NCBI GenBank assembly: GCA_023053575.1
Contig: JAKZAP010000021.1
Location: forward strand, 11,656,212-11,720,211
DNA length: 64,000 nucleotides
Direction: 5' to 3'
DNA from: Branchinecta lynchi
Taxonomy: Eukaryota; Arthropoda; Branchiopoda; Anostraca; Branchinectidae
Below, one piece after another: positions 50,241 to 62,310 of the stretch. Under the pieces are notes generated by a model that saw nothing but the letters and a program-made list of their open reading frames with translations, was not told the DNA's origin and did no database searches. The stretch's first letter is position 1, and the number at the start of each line of letters is the position of its first letter. A program made the translations under genes and the position numbers.

Positions 50241-51952
50241 CAGTGTTGCCACTTATGCCGCATTTCGCGGCACAATGCCGCGATTCTGAGGGAAATGCCG
50301 CTTAAAATTTTTATGATGCCGCACGCCGCAATTATGCCGCGAAATGGCTTTTTCCATTACATAAAATTTGTCCAACTTGAAGTTTCTCGTCTTACGCGAA
50401 TGTCTGGCAATACACGTCTTTGTTGCATAAAATTGGGATTTAGAAGCCGCGTTCGATTCGCAGAAGTCCACCACGGACCTTAATTAATGACCTGCCGGTC
50501 GGCAGCTTGTACCCTGGGAGACAATTTTGTTCACCACATGGGTTGAATTGATCAGACGTTTGAAATTCTCAGTTCATCCGATGACCCTTGTCAGGAGTTG
50601 TCCGAACCAAGCAGTCCATTTTAGTTTGTGTTTTGGTGTTAGCAATAGGCCAGACTTGTCTTGCGTCACAGGATTTTACGTCATAGGATTGTGTGATGGT
50701 AAGTAATAACTTTATTAGGTATATGTCATCAGGTCAGCGAGGGTTTATTGACCCCAAAAGTACTGGCCTATCCTAGGGGGTAGGCGGCTTCTATGATCTG
50801 TTTTCTTTGTTGTTTTTTTTCCAAAACAGCACGTTTTAACTATTTGCCAGTTCGTTCCTTCTACTAAAAATTCGGGTTTGTCATATACATACTATCAACC
50901 AGAGGCGGTACTATTCAGCAAGGTATTTACCGACGGGCTGGTAGTTTCTGGGATCCCAAAGCGTAAGTGGAGGGATACCTATAAGATCGCAAAAGCTGTC
51001 TGTCCGTCCGTCTGTGAGCACGATATCTCTCGAAGGAATGAGATATTTTGATGGAACTTGGTGTGAGGATTCTTTGGGTCAACGGAAAGGTCTAGTTCGC
51101 AGATGGGCTCTCTTAGCCCTACATTTAGGGGTGGGGAGGGGGGTCAAATTAAGTGGCAAACAAAATGTTTTTAAACAGCTAATGAGATAGTCGATTAAGG
51201 GGCAAGAAGACATGCTGAAAACGACTATAACACCATTTTCTTGCCGGAAAAGTAGTTCGCCTGGAATCCGGCCAAAACCGGTTTTATTTGAAGTTAATTA
51301 TATGTTCGATTTAGGGATAAAGACGTACTGAACACGAAAACATTTTGTACCCGGACAAGTAGTTCACCTAGTATCCGATCCGGCCCAAATCGGAAAATTA
51401 GTTAAAAGCAGAAAGTGTTTTTTGAAGTCTAATTCAGGGTTAAGAAGAGATCTGAATCCGTATACGACAATCATTTCTTACCCGAACATATATTTCACCC
51501 GGAATCGGACTGAAACCCGGAAAATTTGTTATAAGTTAAAGTTTTATCTGAAGTTGATTAGATGTTCGATATCAGGGTCAGGAGAAGGTAAGTTCGCCTG
51601 GAATTCGGCCGAAACCGGAAATTTCGCAGAAGTAAGGCAGGACGTTTCGATCAGTCTCGTCAAAATAGATAGCCTATGACTTATAGTAAACACACATGCG
51701 GAATCCATATCGTAACTTGGTTCTCTCAGGTGATTAGCTATTTGGCCTTATTCTGTTTCTAAATTTTAATAATACAAATATTCAAGGAGCCTGACGAAGA
51801 CAAGACCCATTTCAATATCAACAATGTTTTTTTTTTCGAGAATTTAGGGCATGCCGCGAATGTTACCGCATTTTGGTTGAGGGATACCGCAGAAATGCCG
51901 CTTTTTGACGAGGCCGGCACCGCGAAGCGGTGCCGGTCGAGTGGCAACACTG
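50241..51952. mobile_element. hAT-like element CAGTGTTGCCAC, perfect 8-bp duplication
   Basis: 1,712 bp, ends CAGTGTTGCCACTTATGCCG and GTCGAGTGGCAACACTG, flanked by GATCTATG on both sides (50233-50240 and 51953-51960). Sub-terminal regions are dense in ATGCCGC. It contains a GGGATCC-family copy (50950-51830). No transposase frame, so non-autonomous. Confidence 0.88.
50950..51830. mobile_element. GGGATCC-family element, copy inside the hAT-like element
   Basis: Begins GGGATCCCAAAGCGTAAGTG and carries degraded minisatellite units (GTAGTTCGCCTGGAATCCGG and similar). The right end stops at GACAAGACCCATTTC, before the family's usual end. Confidence 0.65.
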
Positions 51953-52879
51953 GATCTATGATACCATCGATAGTCCTTACTTTTATTCTGGATCCCCAAA
52001 AGAATATCTAATCATAAATATTTCGAAAATCCGGCCTGCAGCACTTTTCTTAATATTCTCTATTTTGTGGAAGGGCGCGTCATTTGACGAGGGTCTTAAG
52101 CCAGTTTTAGGATTGAGATTTTGAAACATTAAAAGCTAGAATTTGGACAGAAATTAAATTAGGGAGGAAAAATCAAACAAAAAATTTCGCCTGTGGCGCT
52201 CACTTTATTTGATTATGGGTAGTATATTAACTAGACTAGAGTTGCTGCTGCTGTCGGAACGTCGACCCATCCAGTTTTCTGGAACTTCTTAGAGTCTCGG
52301 TATTTAATCAACGGTAAATGATAGAATTTGTCAGAGAAGCAGTTAAATTTTAGCCTACAGAAAAAAAATGGATTTCAAAAAATTTCGCCTGCGGCTCGAT
52401 TTAGTTTTCTATCGACTGTAATAGATAGAAGCTGTTACTGCAATCATGCCCGGTAATATATTCTACATGTGGGCTTCGCCAAAACGCCGCCTAACAGTTG
52501 GCTTATAGTCGTTCATGCCGCCCTTTATTGTTACTCTTCCTCCGTAATTGTTTCTGTTCCAGAATTTAAAGCTCAAATTCTTAGTTCTAGGATTCGGTAA
52601 ATTTTTTGAAAGATTCGTAAGATTTTGGCTCTGCACCCCCCCCCCCCCCCCCCGAAAATGCACTTGCGACACCCCTGCCCTTGAGGCACAAATGATGATG
52701 GGCTCATGAAACTGTATATTTTGCTCAAACTATGTTTTGGACCTCACGGAATTCATTTGTAAGCAATACCCTTGAAGCAAAAATTATCATGGCCCTTGGG
52801 CACCATGAATATCTATCGTTTGGTCAAAAACATTTTTTTTCACTTTTTCGTTAAGATGTGCACTTTAAAGGACCTGTCT

Positions 52880-53040
52880 TACCTATAACACTAACGCAAC
52901 CTACTTCCGTAATCACTACATATATTTCTTAACGCGGAGACCCACATTTCGTGCGGTACATTCTAACCCCTCTAACACAACCTCGCTGATTCTCTCACTT
53001 GCCGTGTTTTGCTACCTTCGATATGTATCACGCTGTCGAC
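52880..53040. repeat. dispersed repeat, pair with 59537-59690
   Basis: CTTACCTATAACACTAACGC, ACCCCTCTAACAC and CCGTGTTTTGCTACCTT are shared with 59540-59690 in the same orientation. Confidence 0.6.
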
Positions 53041-53319
53041 GGTTGTCTGAGAGAAGGTTTTCCATCAGGAAAACCGGTTCTGTAAATTGTTTCCTGTTCT
53101 CGCTACAAGTCAACGGGTCTCCGAAAAGGATTTAAACAGGATTTAAGAAAAAACGACTATTTTCATGAAAAAATCAACTGTTTTGAAGAAAATCGCGGCG
53201 CTTCGTGCCGACTTGGTTTTTTTTACCGACTGGCCGACAGCATTGGGGGGGGGGGGCGTCCCCCCCCCAGCCGTGACGCCCCTGCCTGCACCAGAAGAAA
53301 AATATATTGCAGCTGACTC

Positions 53320-54095
53320 TAGTGTTGGGCGATATTCGATACCAATAACGATATATCGGACCAAGTATCGATGTCGAAACGTAAATATCGATATCAAAAA
53401 CTATATTTGTTTATTCGTAATTATTGTAAATAAACCAACCTAACCTACACTTATATATCCGAAATTGAAGCAATATGTTTTCCGTAATTCATTTCTTATT
53501 TATTCGGAGTCTGAGATGATCCAAGATACGATATATTGGCCATCGCCAGACCGATATATCGGACCAATTAATATCGAAACGTAAACATCTATATCGAAAA
53601 CGATATTTGTTCATTCGTAATTCATTTCTTATTTATTCGGAGTTTGAGATGATCCAAGATCCGATATATCAGATATCGATAGAATATCGAACAAAAAAAT
53701 GGATATCCAAACGTAAATATCGATATTGAAAACGATATTTGTTCATTCGTAATTCATTTCTTATTTATTCGGAGTTTGAGATGATCCAGGATATGATATA
53801 TCGGATATCGATGGACCGATATATCTGACAAAATATCGATACCGAAACGTAAATATCGATATCGAAAACGATCTTTGTTCATTCGTAATTCATTTCTTAT
53901 TTATTCGGAGTTTCGGCGAAACGAAATCTAGCCTATCCTATAGCGAAACATGGTAAACAAATATCAATATTAATGATCAAATATCGAAAGTGAAAATATC
54001 GATATATCGATTATTGACTATCAAAAGCGAAAATATCGATTATCGAAAGTGAAAATATCGATATATCGAAAAATCCGAATATCGCCCAACACTAG
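53320..54095. mobile_element. ATATCGAT-rich element with 133-bp internal tandem units
   Basis: Ends CTAGTGTTGGGCGATATTCG and CGAATATCGCCCAACACTAG are exact inverted repeats. The interior repeats a unit of about 133 bp four times (CGTAATTCATTTCTTATTTA at about 53482, 53616, 53748 and 53884), joined by ATATCGAT words. No coding frame. No target duplication recognised. Confidence 0.8.
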
Positions 54096-54751
54096 CACAG
54101 AAACATGGTTGGCTACTTGGCGCTTTTGGTTAACAGCGGCGTCCTCATATCTAGTTCTGCTTCTTCTTCGGCAGCATGTTTTCGATAGTTCTTTCGTTCA
54201 AGTACCTTCGTTACTGGGCGCCAGATGGCTAACTAACAGTAATCTGCAGAAAATTTGTCGGTGGCCGACGGTATCGTGCCAGTGCCGATTCCGTGCCGAG
54301 GTGTACACCGGTGGCGGAGAGAGAGCAACCCCTCGCCACCGTAATAAGTAAATTCTATTTGGGATTTACTTTGCACACATGGAATCCGCTAGCCCACTTA
54401 ATATTTTCGTTGCACGACTGTTACGATCCTTACAATTTACTTATATGATGGTCACGAGCAACGTAAGTGATAGTAACTATCGATTCTGCAGGAAGTCCTG
54501 TACGAGCGATAACGTATGTTCGCGTTCGTTCCAGGAAGCGTGACAACTACCGCAATACGGCTCTCGCCCCTCCTCTTATCGTCGTAAATTGTAATAACTT
54601 CACTGGAACGCTACCTTAAGGCAACCGTCTACCTAAGCACCTTGTAGCAAATTTCTACCGAAAATGAAGTCTCATCATACCCTACTGGTCGGTTTTTGCA
54701 CCTTCGAGTCACGGCCAAGCTTCCTAATGGTCAGTACTGCCAATTTTAGTT

Positions 54752-55758
54752 GCGTTTTTGCAGATACCACGGTCTAAAGTCGTTTTCGCAGTTGCCATGG
54801 TATCTGATACCCAGAGGCGTTACTAGCCAAAATGTTGGAGGGGGGGGGGGGGACGAGGCATTTACAAAAGGAAAGAATGAGTTTAAGAATGCGATTAAAA
54901 ATATGTATGGTAAGTATGATTTCTAGCAAATATTTTAAATTAGTAGATAATTTTAGATTAAATTAAGAGATTAATTTTTTTTTTGCCCAGGTGGAGGAGA
55001 GAAAGTTATTTTTGTTGAGTTGTTTTGGTTTGTTTGTGGTTGGAGGTTGATTCCACTGCTGACAACGTTATGTGATCGGTATTGTGCATTTAGTGGTCAC
55101 CCCCAGGTTCTCGGGTGACTGGTTTATCTGAAGATGTATCGTTTAGTTCTTATGTTTTTTGTTATAAGTTGTTTAATGTGATTTTGTGTAAAATAAAGAA
55201 TAACTTAACCTAACCTACCGACCGGCTGGTAAATTTTACCGACTTTTTCTGCAAAGAAATGACTGTTTTCAACAGCAAAAATTACATTTTTGGAAAGAAT
55301 CGACTGATTTTCAGAAAAATCGACCAATTTTCAGAAAACCCACTGTTTTCAAGAAAAAAAATCAACTGTTTTGACAAAAAATCGCCGCGTTTCGCGACGA
55401 CTCGGTTATTTCTTACCCCCCCCCCCAGTCGTGACGTCCCTGCCGATACCACGGCCTAAAGGCGTTTTGCAGTTATCGTGGTATCTGATATTCAGTTGCC
55501 ACGTGCCGACCGTGGTATCTGAAAAGTCATCTCACTTCCATGGAATTTCGCCAAACAGGTGAGAAACAAGTTTTGCACTTATAGTGATGGAACGGAATAT
55601 CAGTTTTTCTTTTGGGATGGCTTCGAAACGTGCAATTTCGGCAATAGTCGTTTTTCAGAGCAACCGTGTTATCAGATACCACGGTAACTGCAAAAACGAC
55701 CAATCGCAGATTCAATTGAAGTGGTAACGGATACCAAATTCTCTGCAAAAACGCAACT
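54752..55758. mobile_element. ATACCACGGTA element, copy 4, split by an insertion
   Basis: Left piece 54752-54811 (TTGCGTTTTTGCAGATACCA) and right piece 55443-55758 (ending TCTGCAAAAACGCAACT) form one copy of the family once 54812-55442 is removed. Confidence 0.75.
54812..55442. mobile_element. hAT-like element, 7 of 8 bp target duplication
   Basis: Ends CAGAGGCGTTACTAGCC and CAGTCGTGACGTCCCTG; flanks CTGATACC and CCGATACC. A G run near the left and a C run near the right. Interior shares ACTGATTTTCAGAAAAATCG with 25500-25600 (same family as 25360-25694). It landed inside the ATACCACGGTA element. Confidence 0.8.
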
Positions 55759-55759
55759 A

Positions 55760-56560
55760 TTGACTCAGATCCGTTTTCGTTGGGTAGGATGTATCCCTTC
55801 GCACAGTATAGACAGAGTCGATTAGAACAAACTACTTGATTTATTTGACGAAAAAAAGAAAACAAACTGCATTCGTTCAATCAAAAGCGGAAACTAATCT
55901 GCCGGCACAATAAAAACGAAAAAGCTTCGACGGAATTTACGTCTTTCTTTAGACATGGACACAGGCCAGGGATATGCGTCAGAATAAATTTTTTCCAACC
56001 TCCTATCCTCCGTACGAAAAACCTAAAAACCGCTTAAAATTTCCCCGAAAACGAACCAGGATTCCCGTACTGGAGGACCAGAGTCTAGGCCATCCGCACA
56101 TTTGGTACTAAGCACGAAGACCAGGTCAAAATTCCGCTCTGTAGAACGAGCATTCCAAACTAGATTTTTGCACTTTCATCACGAAGCTGAAAGAATCTCA
56201 ACCTTCCCGTATGGAATTGATGATGGCGCCGAAAATGGTAAGGAATTTAAATCCATGTGCATTCGACCCCGATCGCCCTTCCAAGGGATTATCTAAACAC
56301 TGGCAACTGAAAAAATAACGTAAATACCGTCGAAGGGTTCGTTGGAAAAGACATGCGTCCACTGAACTTTAAAAAAACCTGCGCATTTTCTGACCGAAAC
56401 CCAAAATCTTTTGAAAAGTCCAAGGCACGTTGTTTCCAGAGGTAGTCGCAGCGTAACACCACAGTATAGTAGTGGAGGGGAGCAGTGGCTGATAAAAAGG
56501 AATTTCGCAGAGACCGATTTTACTGCGGAAATGGTTACGAAGAAGAAACGGATTTGAGAA
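55760..56560. other. no gene recognised
   Basis: Contains the repeat partner of 41380-41660 at about 56100-56300; otherwise unremarkable sequence with chance frames. Confidence 0.4.
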
Positions 56561-56561
56561 A

Positions 56562-56706
56562 TACACTGTAAAGAAAAAAATGTTGCAGTGTTTACTACTG
56601 GGATTCAGCTTGTCTTTAGAAAGATAGTCTTGTCTCTGATTCTAATCCCAGTAGCAAATAGTGCAGTTAACTTTAATCCTTACTCGGAGAAACTTTTTTC
56701 AGTCTA
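56562..56706. repeat. TACACTGTAAAAA MITE, copy 8
   Basis: TACACTGTAAAGAAAAAAATG to CTTTTTTCAGTCTA; part of the interior is deleted. Confidence 0.75.
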
Positions 56707-57031
56707 TATTGACTATTCACAATACCATCATTTAAACCGGACGTAGGCGTAATTTAGGAAACCTGGATAGTTTCCCAAATACTTAAAATGCTACGAACAG
56801 GCTCTGGTTTGATTTTAGCGGTCTCCGAGAGGTGTATTTGCTCCCTCTTGACACCAAAGTTGCAATAGCTCTGTGGTCACGATAAATATATATAGTTTAT
56901 ATATAATTAGGTCTTCCAGAGAAAGTTCAACTTCCACTGGTGTAATGGTTCAATGAGACATGGCTTCATCTTCCAGACATATACCTATGCCTTTTCAAAA
57001 GGTGCGATAGGCTTTCGCATTGAACTCTTAG

Positions 57032-57297
57032 AGCTCTGTCACACTGGGCTCAAAAAGCGGCCTATTCAACAAACAACTGAATATCCCTAGGGGACGTGAG
57101 ATTTGGTGGGCTTAATTGCAGCTTGGGGATAATGAACAGACTACAATTAGGGTTCCTGTAACACAATTATACACACTGTTTTGCTCTCAATCATCTCCTG
57201 AATTTAAAATGACAACATTCAGAATCAGCTGTATCTTGTTCTTTTTTCTACTTTTCAAACCCAAAAAGTCAGGAAATGAGCTAAGTGTGACCAGGAT
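57032..57297. repeat. TIR element AGCTTGGTCACAC, copy 2, inverted
   Basis: AGCTCTGTCACACTGGGCTC at left and GAGCTAAGTGTGACCAGG at right; interior matches 32808-33090 in reverse complement. Confidence 0.8.
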
Positions 57298-57299
57298 CT

Positions 57300-58930
57300 T
57301 ATTGCCATCTCTCCCCATTTACGGTATCAGTGTTTGAAACACTCGTTGAACATTCTCTGGGAATATTATTATCTGTTCTTGGCGAAACCAATCATTTCAC
57401 TATGTTTACAGTAGTTGCGTTTTCGATCGAAATCTGAAGTTACCTTCAATATCAGAGGTCTTCGTTTAATTACCGTTTTTGGTAGCCGGTCACAGTTTCT
57501 TTCTCCTTTTTTTTTTCTTTCTCCTTCAAACTCTGACCGTGCAGGTTCGAAGAATGCTTGAATCGTCGAAGAAACGTCAACCGGGTAAGGATAGCCGGAG
57601 TCGTAAAAACACTAATTAAGCAAACGGCGAACTTCGACGGCGTTTGAAGACGGAAATTAAGCAAGCGGCTACGTTAACGGCGAACAAAACTTCGATAAAA
57701 AAAACACAACTAGTGTCGTCAAAAATCGGTCTGTGTGAGTTGCAAATAAGAACGAAATGGGGCCGGATGTCTTTTTCCGTTAGGAATAAATAACTACGAA
57801 AGCGTACAGGTTTGAAAGCATGTGAATCTAACGGCGGTACAAACTATTCTACTCGACAATTAAAAAAGTTCGCGAGTCGCATTTTTTAGAAAAAATCGGT
57901 TACCAATCACAATCTGTCGCCTTGTTAATTAACATTTGTAATTACCGATTAGAACTAAGTTAAGTTGTGGATGATATTAAAATAAATTCTGAGTTTTCTG
58001 GTCGATCGACTAAAGTCGTGTAAAAAAATATGCTGTTATTGTTACCTAAGTTTAAATTCAAACTTCATTTCAACGGGATTTTGTCTTGCTACAAAACCTA
58101 ATCCCACTCTTACGAAAACGTTACTGAAATGATATATGTTACTGAAACGAAGAAAGGATTGATAGCCGGAATATGACATAAATGCAGTAATAGATCTCCA
58201 ACAGTCCAAACTATATAACACCATCTAAAAGAAAAGATTCCACTACAATAATCCGATATCGCCACTTTTGCACTAGAGATTATATACACTGTATATAACA
58301 TTTAATTACTCATATAACCTCTTAATGGTGATGACGGAATACACCGAGCTCCTGATATACGATTGTAAATATACCATAGTCACGCTGTAGTATGGAGAAC
58401 AACGCTTAATCTGGACGCCACGTAACCTCAGACACAAAGTAAAGCTATCAAGAATCAACAACCCCAAACTTACGGGTTGTATCGTAGAGCGTGCCGCGTT
58501 CGGGCCCATTAAACCGTTCGCCACGCTACACAAGCTCATGACGGCAGGGCGGCTTAGCTAGCGGTTGCTTAAGTCGTCTTCAACTCGGTATTTGATAAAT
58601 TTATCACTGGTGCAACAAAGATTTTTATCCTTAAAGGACACCTCGCACTGTTTTCTGTTCAGGTTCTAATTTCGCTGACAAACAATCGTCCGGAACATGA
58701 TAAGCATCGACAGTAGGGAATCAAGGCAAGTGTGAAGATAAGTTAAGTTTCGTTTTGGGGTTTGAATGTCGCGTATGAACCGGGTCACTGGTTTTAAGTC
58801 TGGATGGAGCAATGAAAATAGATTTCATTGACATTAGATAAAACTGTCCCTTTATGGTTTTCGAGCTTGGAAACCATGGTAAAGTGGAAAACTAGTACCT
58901 AGTGCTTTTGTTTACGAAGTAGGAAAAAGG
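57300..58930. other. no gene recognised
   Basis: A plus-strand ATG at 57555 opens only 21 codons (MLESSKKRQPGKDSRSRKN) and contains a GTAAGG that could be a donor, but nothing links it to a gene. 58627 begins a copy of the TCCTTAAAGGACACCTCGC repeat. Confidence 0.35.
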
Positions 58931-58944
58931 TTTTTCAAAAGAAT

Positions 58945-59302
58945 AGGTCTTTGCCAGTGGCTGAGTGTGCTTGCCGATTTTGTGGTGAGGTAGAAGAGAG
59001 CTTATGCCATCTGATGACAGATTGTCCGGGGGTGAAGGAAATTAGAGATGTTTTTTTTGGTGGGGTGCCCATACTATTCCCTGGTATTATGAAGTCGACA
59101 AATCGTCAGGTTATTCGGTCGGTATGTAAATATTTTAAGTGTATACTGGAAGTTTAGATCGGAGGTAGTTTGGCAATGGTGGAAGGGTAAGAAGAAGTGA
59201 TTTTATTGTATGTAACTTTGAAGTTCAATTTTGTTATTCAAGTGCGATAATGAATACTGCTGTATGGCCCTTTGTTGGCTTTAATAAATTATTATTATTA
59301 TA
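58945..59302 (+). mobile_element. non-LTR retrotransposon 3' fragment
   Basis: Plus strand encodes CACRFCGEVEESLCHLMTDC, the zinc-knuckle region of non-LTR reverse transcriptases, with a stop at 59157. A short 3' UTR ends in ATTATTATTATTA (59288-59301). 5'-truncated; a sibling of the fragments at 1208 and 19297. Confidence 0.7.
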
Positions 59303-59536
59303 GACCCTCCGACCACTTTTTCGTCAACTCTAGGGTATCGACCAACCCTGAGTTCAAAGGGTTTTAATTTCAGCGAAGTTACGCAGGGATCGACTAGTGC
59401 AGTCTTGGCATCCTTTCAGTTTGGCGGTGAAACACTGGGAGCACTATAGACCCGCAAGAAGAGGCAATAGCCGGATTCAAGTTTTGCGTCATAACGGACC
59501 AAGTTCCTCTGAAATACTAACACGATCGGTTAAAAG

Positions 59537-59690
59537 ACCCGTCTTACCTATAACACCAACGCAACCTACTTCCACAATCGCTCCATATATCTCTCAACCC
59601 GGATACTCCGATGTCGTACGGTACATTTTAACCCCTCTAACAAAACCACGCGGATTTTCTCACTTTCCGTGTTTTGCTACCTTGAGTAAA
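59537..59690. repeat. dispersed repeat, pair with 52880-53040
   Basis: Same words as the partner copy; about 150 bp, followed in both cases by unrelated sequence. Confidence 0.6.
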
Positions 59691-59787
59691 TAGTGCGAGG
59701 GGTCCTTTAAGGTTGGTCATTAATTCTCATCGAGTTTGAAGTAGAAACAGACTGCGATTCTTAGTGAACAGACAGACTAAAATGCTT

Positions 59788-59866
59788 ATCAGCGGGTATT
59801 TGAACAGCGGACTTTCGGCTTTGGTCGGCCACTGCTCTACCAATGAGCTACCGAGGGCTTTTAAAC
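59788..59866 (-). mobile_element. tRNA-like sequence, SINE head candidate
   Basis: Minus strand reads CCCTCGGTAGCTCATTGGTA then GAGCAGTGGCCGAC, a good A box, and CCGCTGTTCAAATACCCGC, a fair B box. The T arm and acceptor stem do not pair, so this is more likely a tRNA-derived retroposon or tRNA pseudogene than a tRNA gene. Confidence 0.45.
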
Positions 59867-59869
59867 ACT

Positions 59870-60985
59870 ACGATAGTCAGATGGAACGGGCAACAATAGT
59901 GATCCGGTGGTTTAGTTTTCATGTTCCTTTTATAAGACTACATCCCCGTATTCCGACTGTTGGACAAATTCTCTAGACCTAGCTTTCTGACATAGCGTAT
60001 TTTTGCACTGGGCAACGAAAATCTATTGGCATTCATTTTGACAGTCTTGTGTAAACTGACTGTGGCTACGATTAACCCACCGACTGCACTTTTATAGGTA
60101 CACACAAGACAAAATAAACACAATACCCTATAAAACTACGATAAATCCCCAACAGAATTCTCCAAAGCGCTCTCTGAACTACCTAGGACTTGCTACAGAG
60201 AGGGCTATTCAAGAGGAGTGTGTGTTGGTTAGGAGATACGTCCATTTCCTAATCCTCGAGTTGAACTTGACCAAACTGAGCCTCCCGACTTATGTCGGCA
60301 CTGAGAACGTCCCAGGACTACGGGCTGGGTTTCATTCAAAAACATTTAACATCCATTTAGGCTCCCATTCTACCGCCTAAACTGGTATTTCGCATAGGAC
60401 CTTGAAGACCACAACGAAGGACCATTCCGCCAGACTGCAGAACTCTAGACCTTCTTTTAAGCCGTCAAAGGCGTAACCTCACCACTGGACCCATCACGGG
60501 TCTGGATTGCAGGGGGGCAACTTAAGTACAACACTGGTGTGGCAGAGCATCCTACGTTCATGCGTTCGCCTGCCTAGTTCCACATTTCACACCAAATCCC
60601 AAACAAGACTGTATCTATTTACACTGATCACCAGCTTGACCCTACAAGCGCGTAACATTTTCTCCTCTTTCTAATGTTTTACTTCGCTCTCATCACTTCT
60701 GGTATTCTATCCCCTAATTTCTATTTCCGCTCTAGTTCTTCAATCTTTACTTTCTTCTTTCCTAGTTCCCGTCTTCTTTTCCACCCGGCTATGGACGGTT
60801 AAAGCGACTCGGCACATTTAAGATCTCCATTATTTTATTCTACTTTATCTTTGGCTATGACGTTTTCTTCTTCGTCGACTTCAAACCAACGTGCAACACC
60901 TCGGTTGACGAGTTCTCGATTGATGAAGATGGCCTGATAAAAAGGAAACTGTTAGAAAAGCTGCTTCTGTCTGCAAAATAGAGGA
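59870..60985. other. no gene recognised
   Basis: About 1.1 kb with chance frames only; no repeat family identified by eye. Confidence 0.35.
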
Positions 60986-60988
60986 TAC

Positions 60989-61278
60989 TATGAGCGTGCT
61001 CCACCCTTCTAACAATAGTTACTATTTCCGTTCCATCCTCACGAAAAGTTACTACGCTGACCGTTCCAACCTTGTCGGAATAGTAACTAATAGTTACTAT
61101 TTGCTTACCATGCTCGGGAGCGTAGTAACTACGCATCTCTGTAACGTGATTGGTCGGATTCGCCCCTGGCGTGAGATCCTACTGAAAAATAGAAAAATCG
61201 TTCCAGCCTTGACGGCAAAAAGCCAGAAAACGTGAAGTCATGCGTAGTAACTACGGTAAGTGGGGTGGAATACGCTCT
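60989..61278. repeat. GAGCGTGTTCCACC MITE, inverted copy
   Basis: GAGCGTGCTCCACCCTTCTA at left and GGTGGAATACGCTC at right; the interior matches 21712-22015 in reverse complement. Uninterrupted, so it serves as a second empty site for the 42581 insertion. Confidence 0.8.
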
Positions 61279-61720
61279 ATGCCTCTGAAGTTCGGAGCCG
61301 GGTTCGCTGACATTATTAAAGCACACCTCGCACTATTTACTGTTTACGTTACAATATTTTAAACTATCTGAATACTGTAAAACTGAGCTTTGCTTTCAAC
61401 AAATATCCACGGTTTTGTTTGTTTTAAGCCTTTTCCAAGACCCACTGATCTCTTTCAAAAACTCAGATAACCGATATTAAGCGTTAGTAGCATGACACGC
61501 GAAAACTCGTCGGAGCGTATTGCAAACTGGATTCGTTGAATTGAGCTTGAATTGGCAAGCGCTTGGGCGGATTTACCAAATCAGTCAAATCGTTTATTCA
61601 AAAACCAACTTCATAGCTGTCTTCGTCAGAAGATGCTAAATTACGCTAGTCACACAGTAATAAAACAAATATATTACACTAATTATTCATTTTGTTAAAA
61701 ATAAAGGGCACAAACGAGTT

Positions 61721-61951
61721 CATGAACCCTGAAGTTTGTCCTAGACAGGCACTAGTTTGTTTTACTGTCTTGTCCTGCTATTTTTGGAGCATCGCGGGGG
61801 GCTGGGTGGGAAATGATAGGTTGTTCTCATTTGCCAACACTTTTTTCTTCTTCCAAAGTTTGGTATCAGTTTACAAAGCGTTTCGCGCTCCGGACATCCT
61901 CTACTACCCTGACCTGTACCACATTCTGAGAAACGAGAACCTTAAATCCTA
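61721..61951 (+). other. unrecognised small open frame, two hydrophobic segments
   Basis: ATG to TAG, 76 codons, with hydrophobic stretches ALVCFTVLSCYFWSIAGG and FANTFFFFQSLVSVY and an end rich in Tyr (ILYYPDLYHILRNEN). Not matched to a family I know. Could be a small membrane protein, one exon of a larger gene or chance. Confidence 0.2.
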
Positions 61952-62310
61952 GAAAACCTTCCACTTTGATGATTGGGAGCTTTTGATACATTTGCCACGA
62001 TCATTCACAACCTTATAGCCTACAGAAGTTCGGCTTTCGGGATGTCAAGGTCTCTTAGGCAAAGCGCGGCTTTAAAATGAAAGAACAATATCCAATATTG
62101 ATCATCATCATCACCAAAACCATAAAATTTAACGTGCCGTTCGTGCAGCGAGTCACCGAAAGAACCACTTGACTCCTCCTCAAGGCGGCAAACCCGTCAC
62201 TTGTCACTATTTGACTCCTCCCAAAGGAGGAGCCAACTCATATCCATCGGCCAATCCTGAGCCTCGGAACTAACTGAGTTTAAAAAAAAAATCCGTCAGG
62301 ATGTGATTGT

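Larger units (their letters stand above)
50034..52677. mobile_element. hAT-like element, degraded target duplication, host of a second element
   Basis: Ends CAGGGGCGTCGCAAGG with a G run, and a C run followed by CACTTGCGACACCCCTG. Flanks CCCTTGCT and CCCTTGAG match at six of eight bases. 2.64 kb, of which 1.7 kb is the nested element 50241-51952. No transposase frame. Confidence 0.7.
49814..52880. repeat. CAAGAGCT-family element split by a nested insertion
   Basis: Left part 49818-50033 (CAAGAGCTAGAAGCTCATAT...) and right part 52678-52880 (CCTTGAGGCACAAATGATGA...) carry consecutive 125-bp units of the family at 9685 once the 2.6-kb insertion between them is removed. Confidence 0.65.

Noticed and set aside
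59788..59866. Functional tRNA gene
   Set aside because: A and B boxes are present, but acceptor and T stems do not pair.
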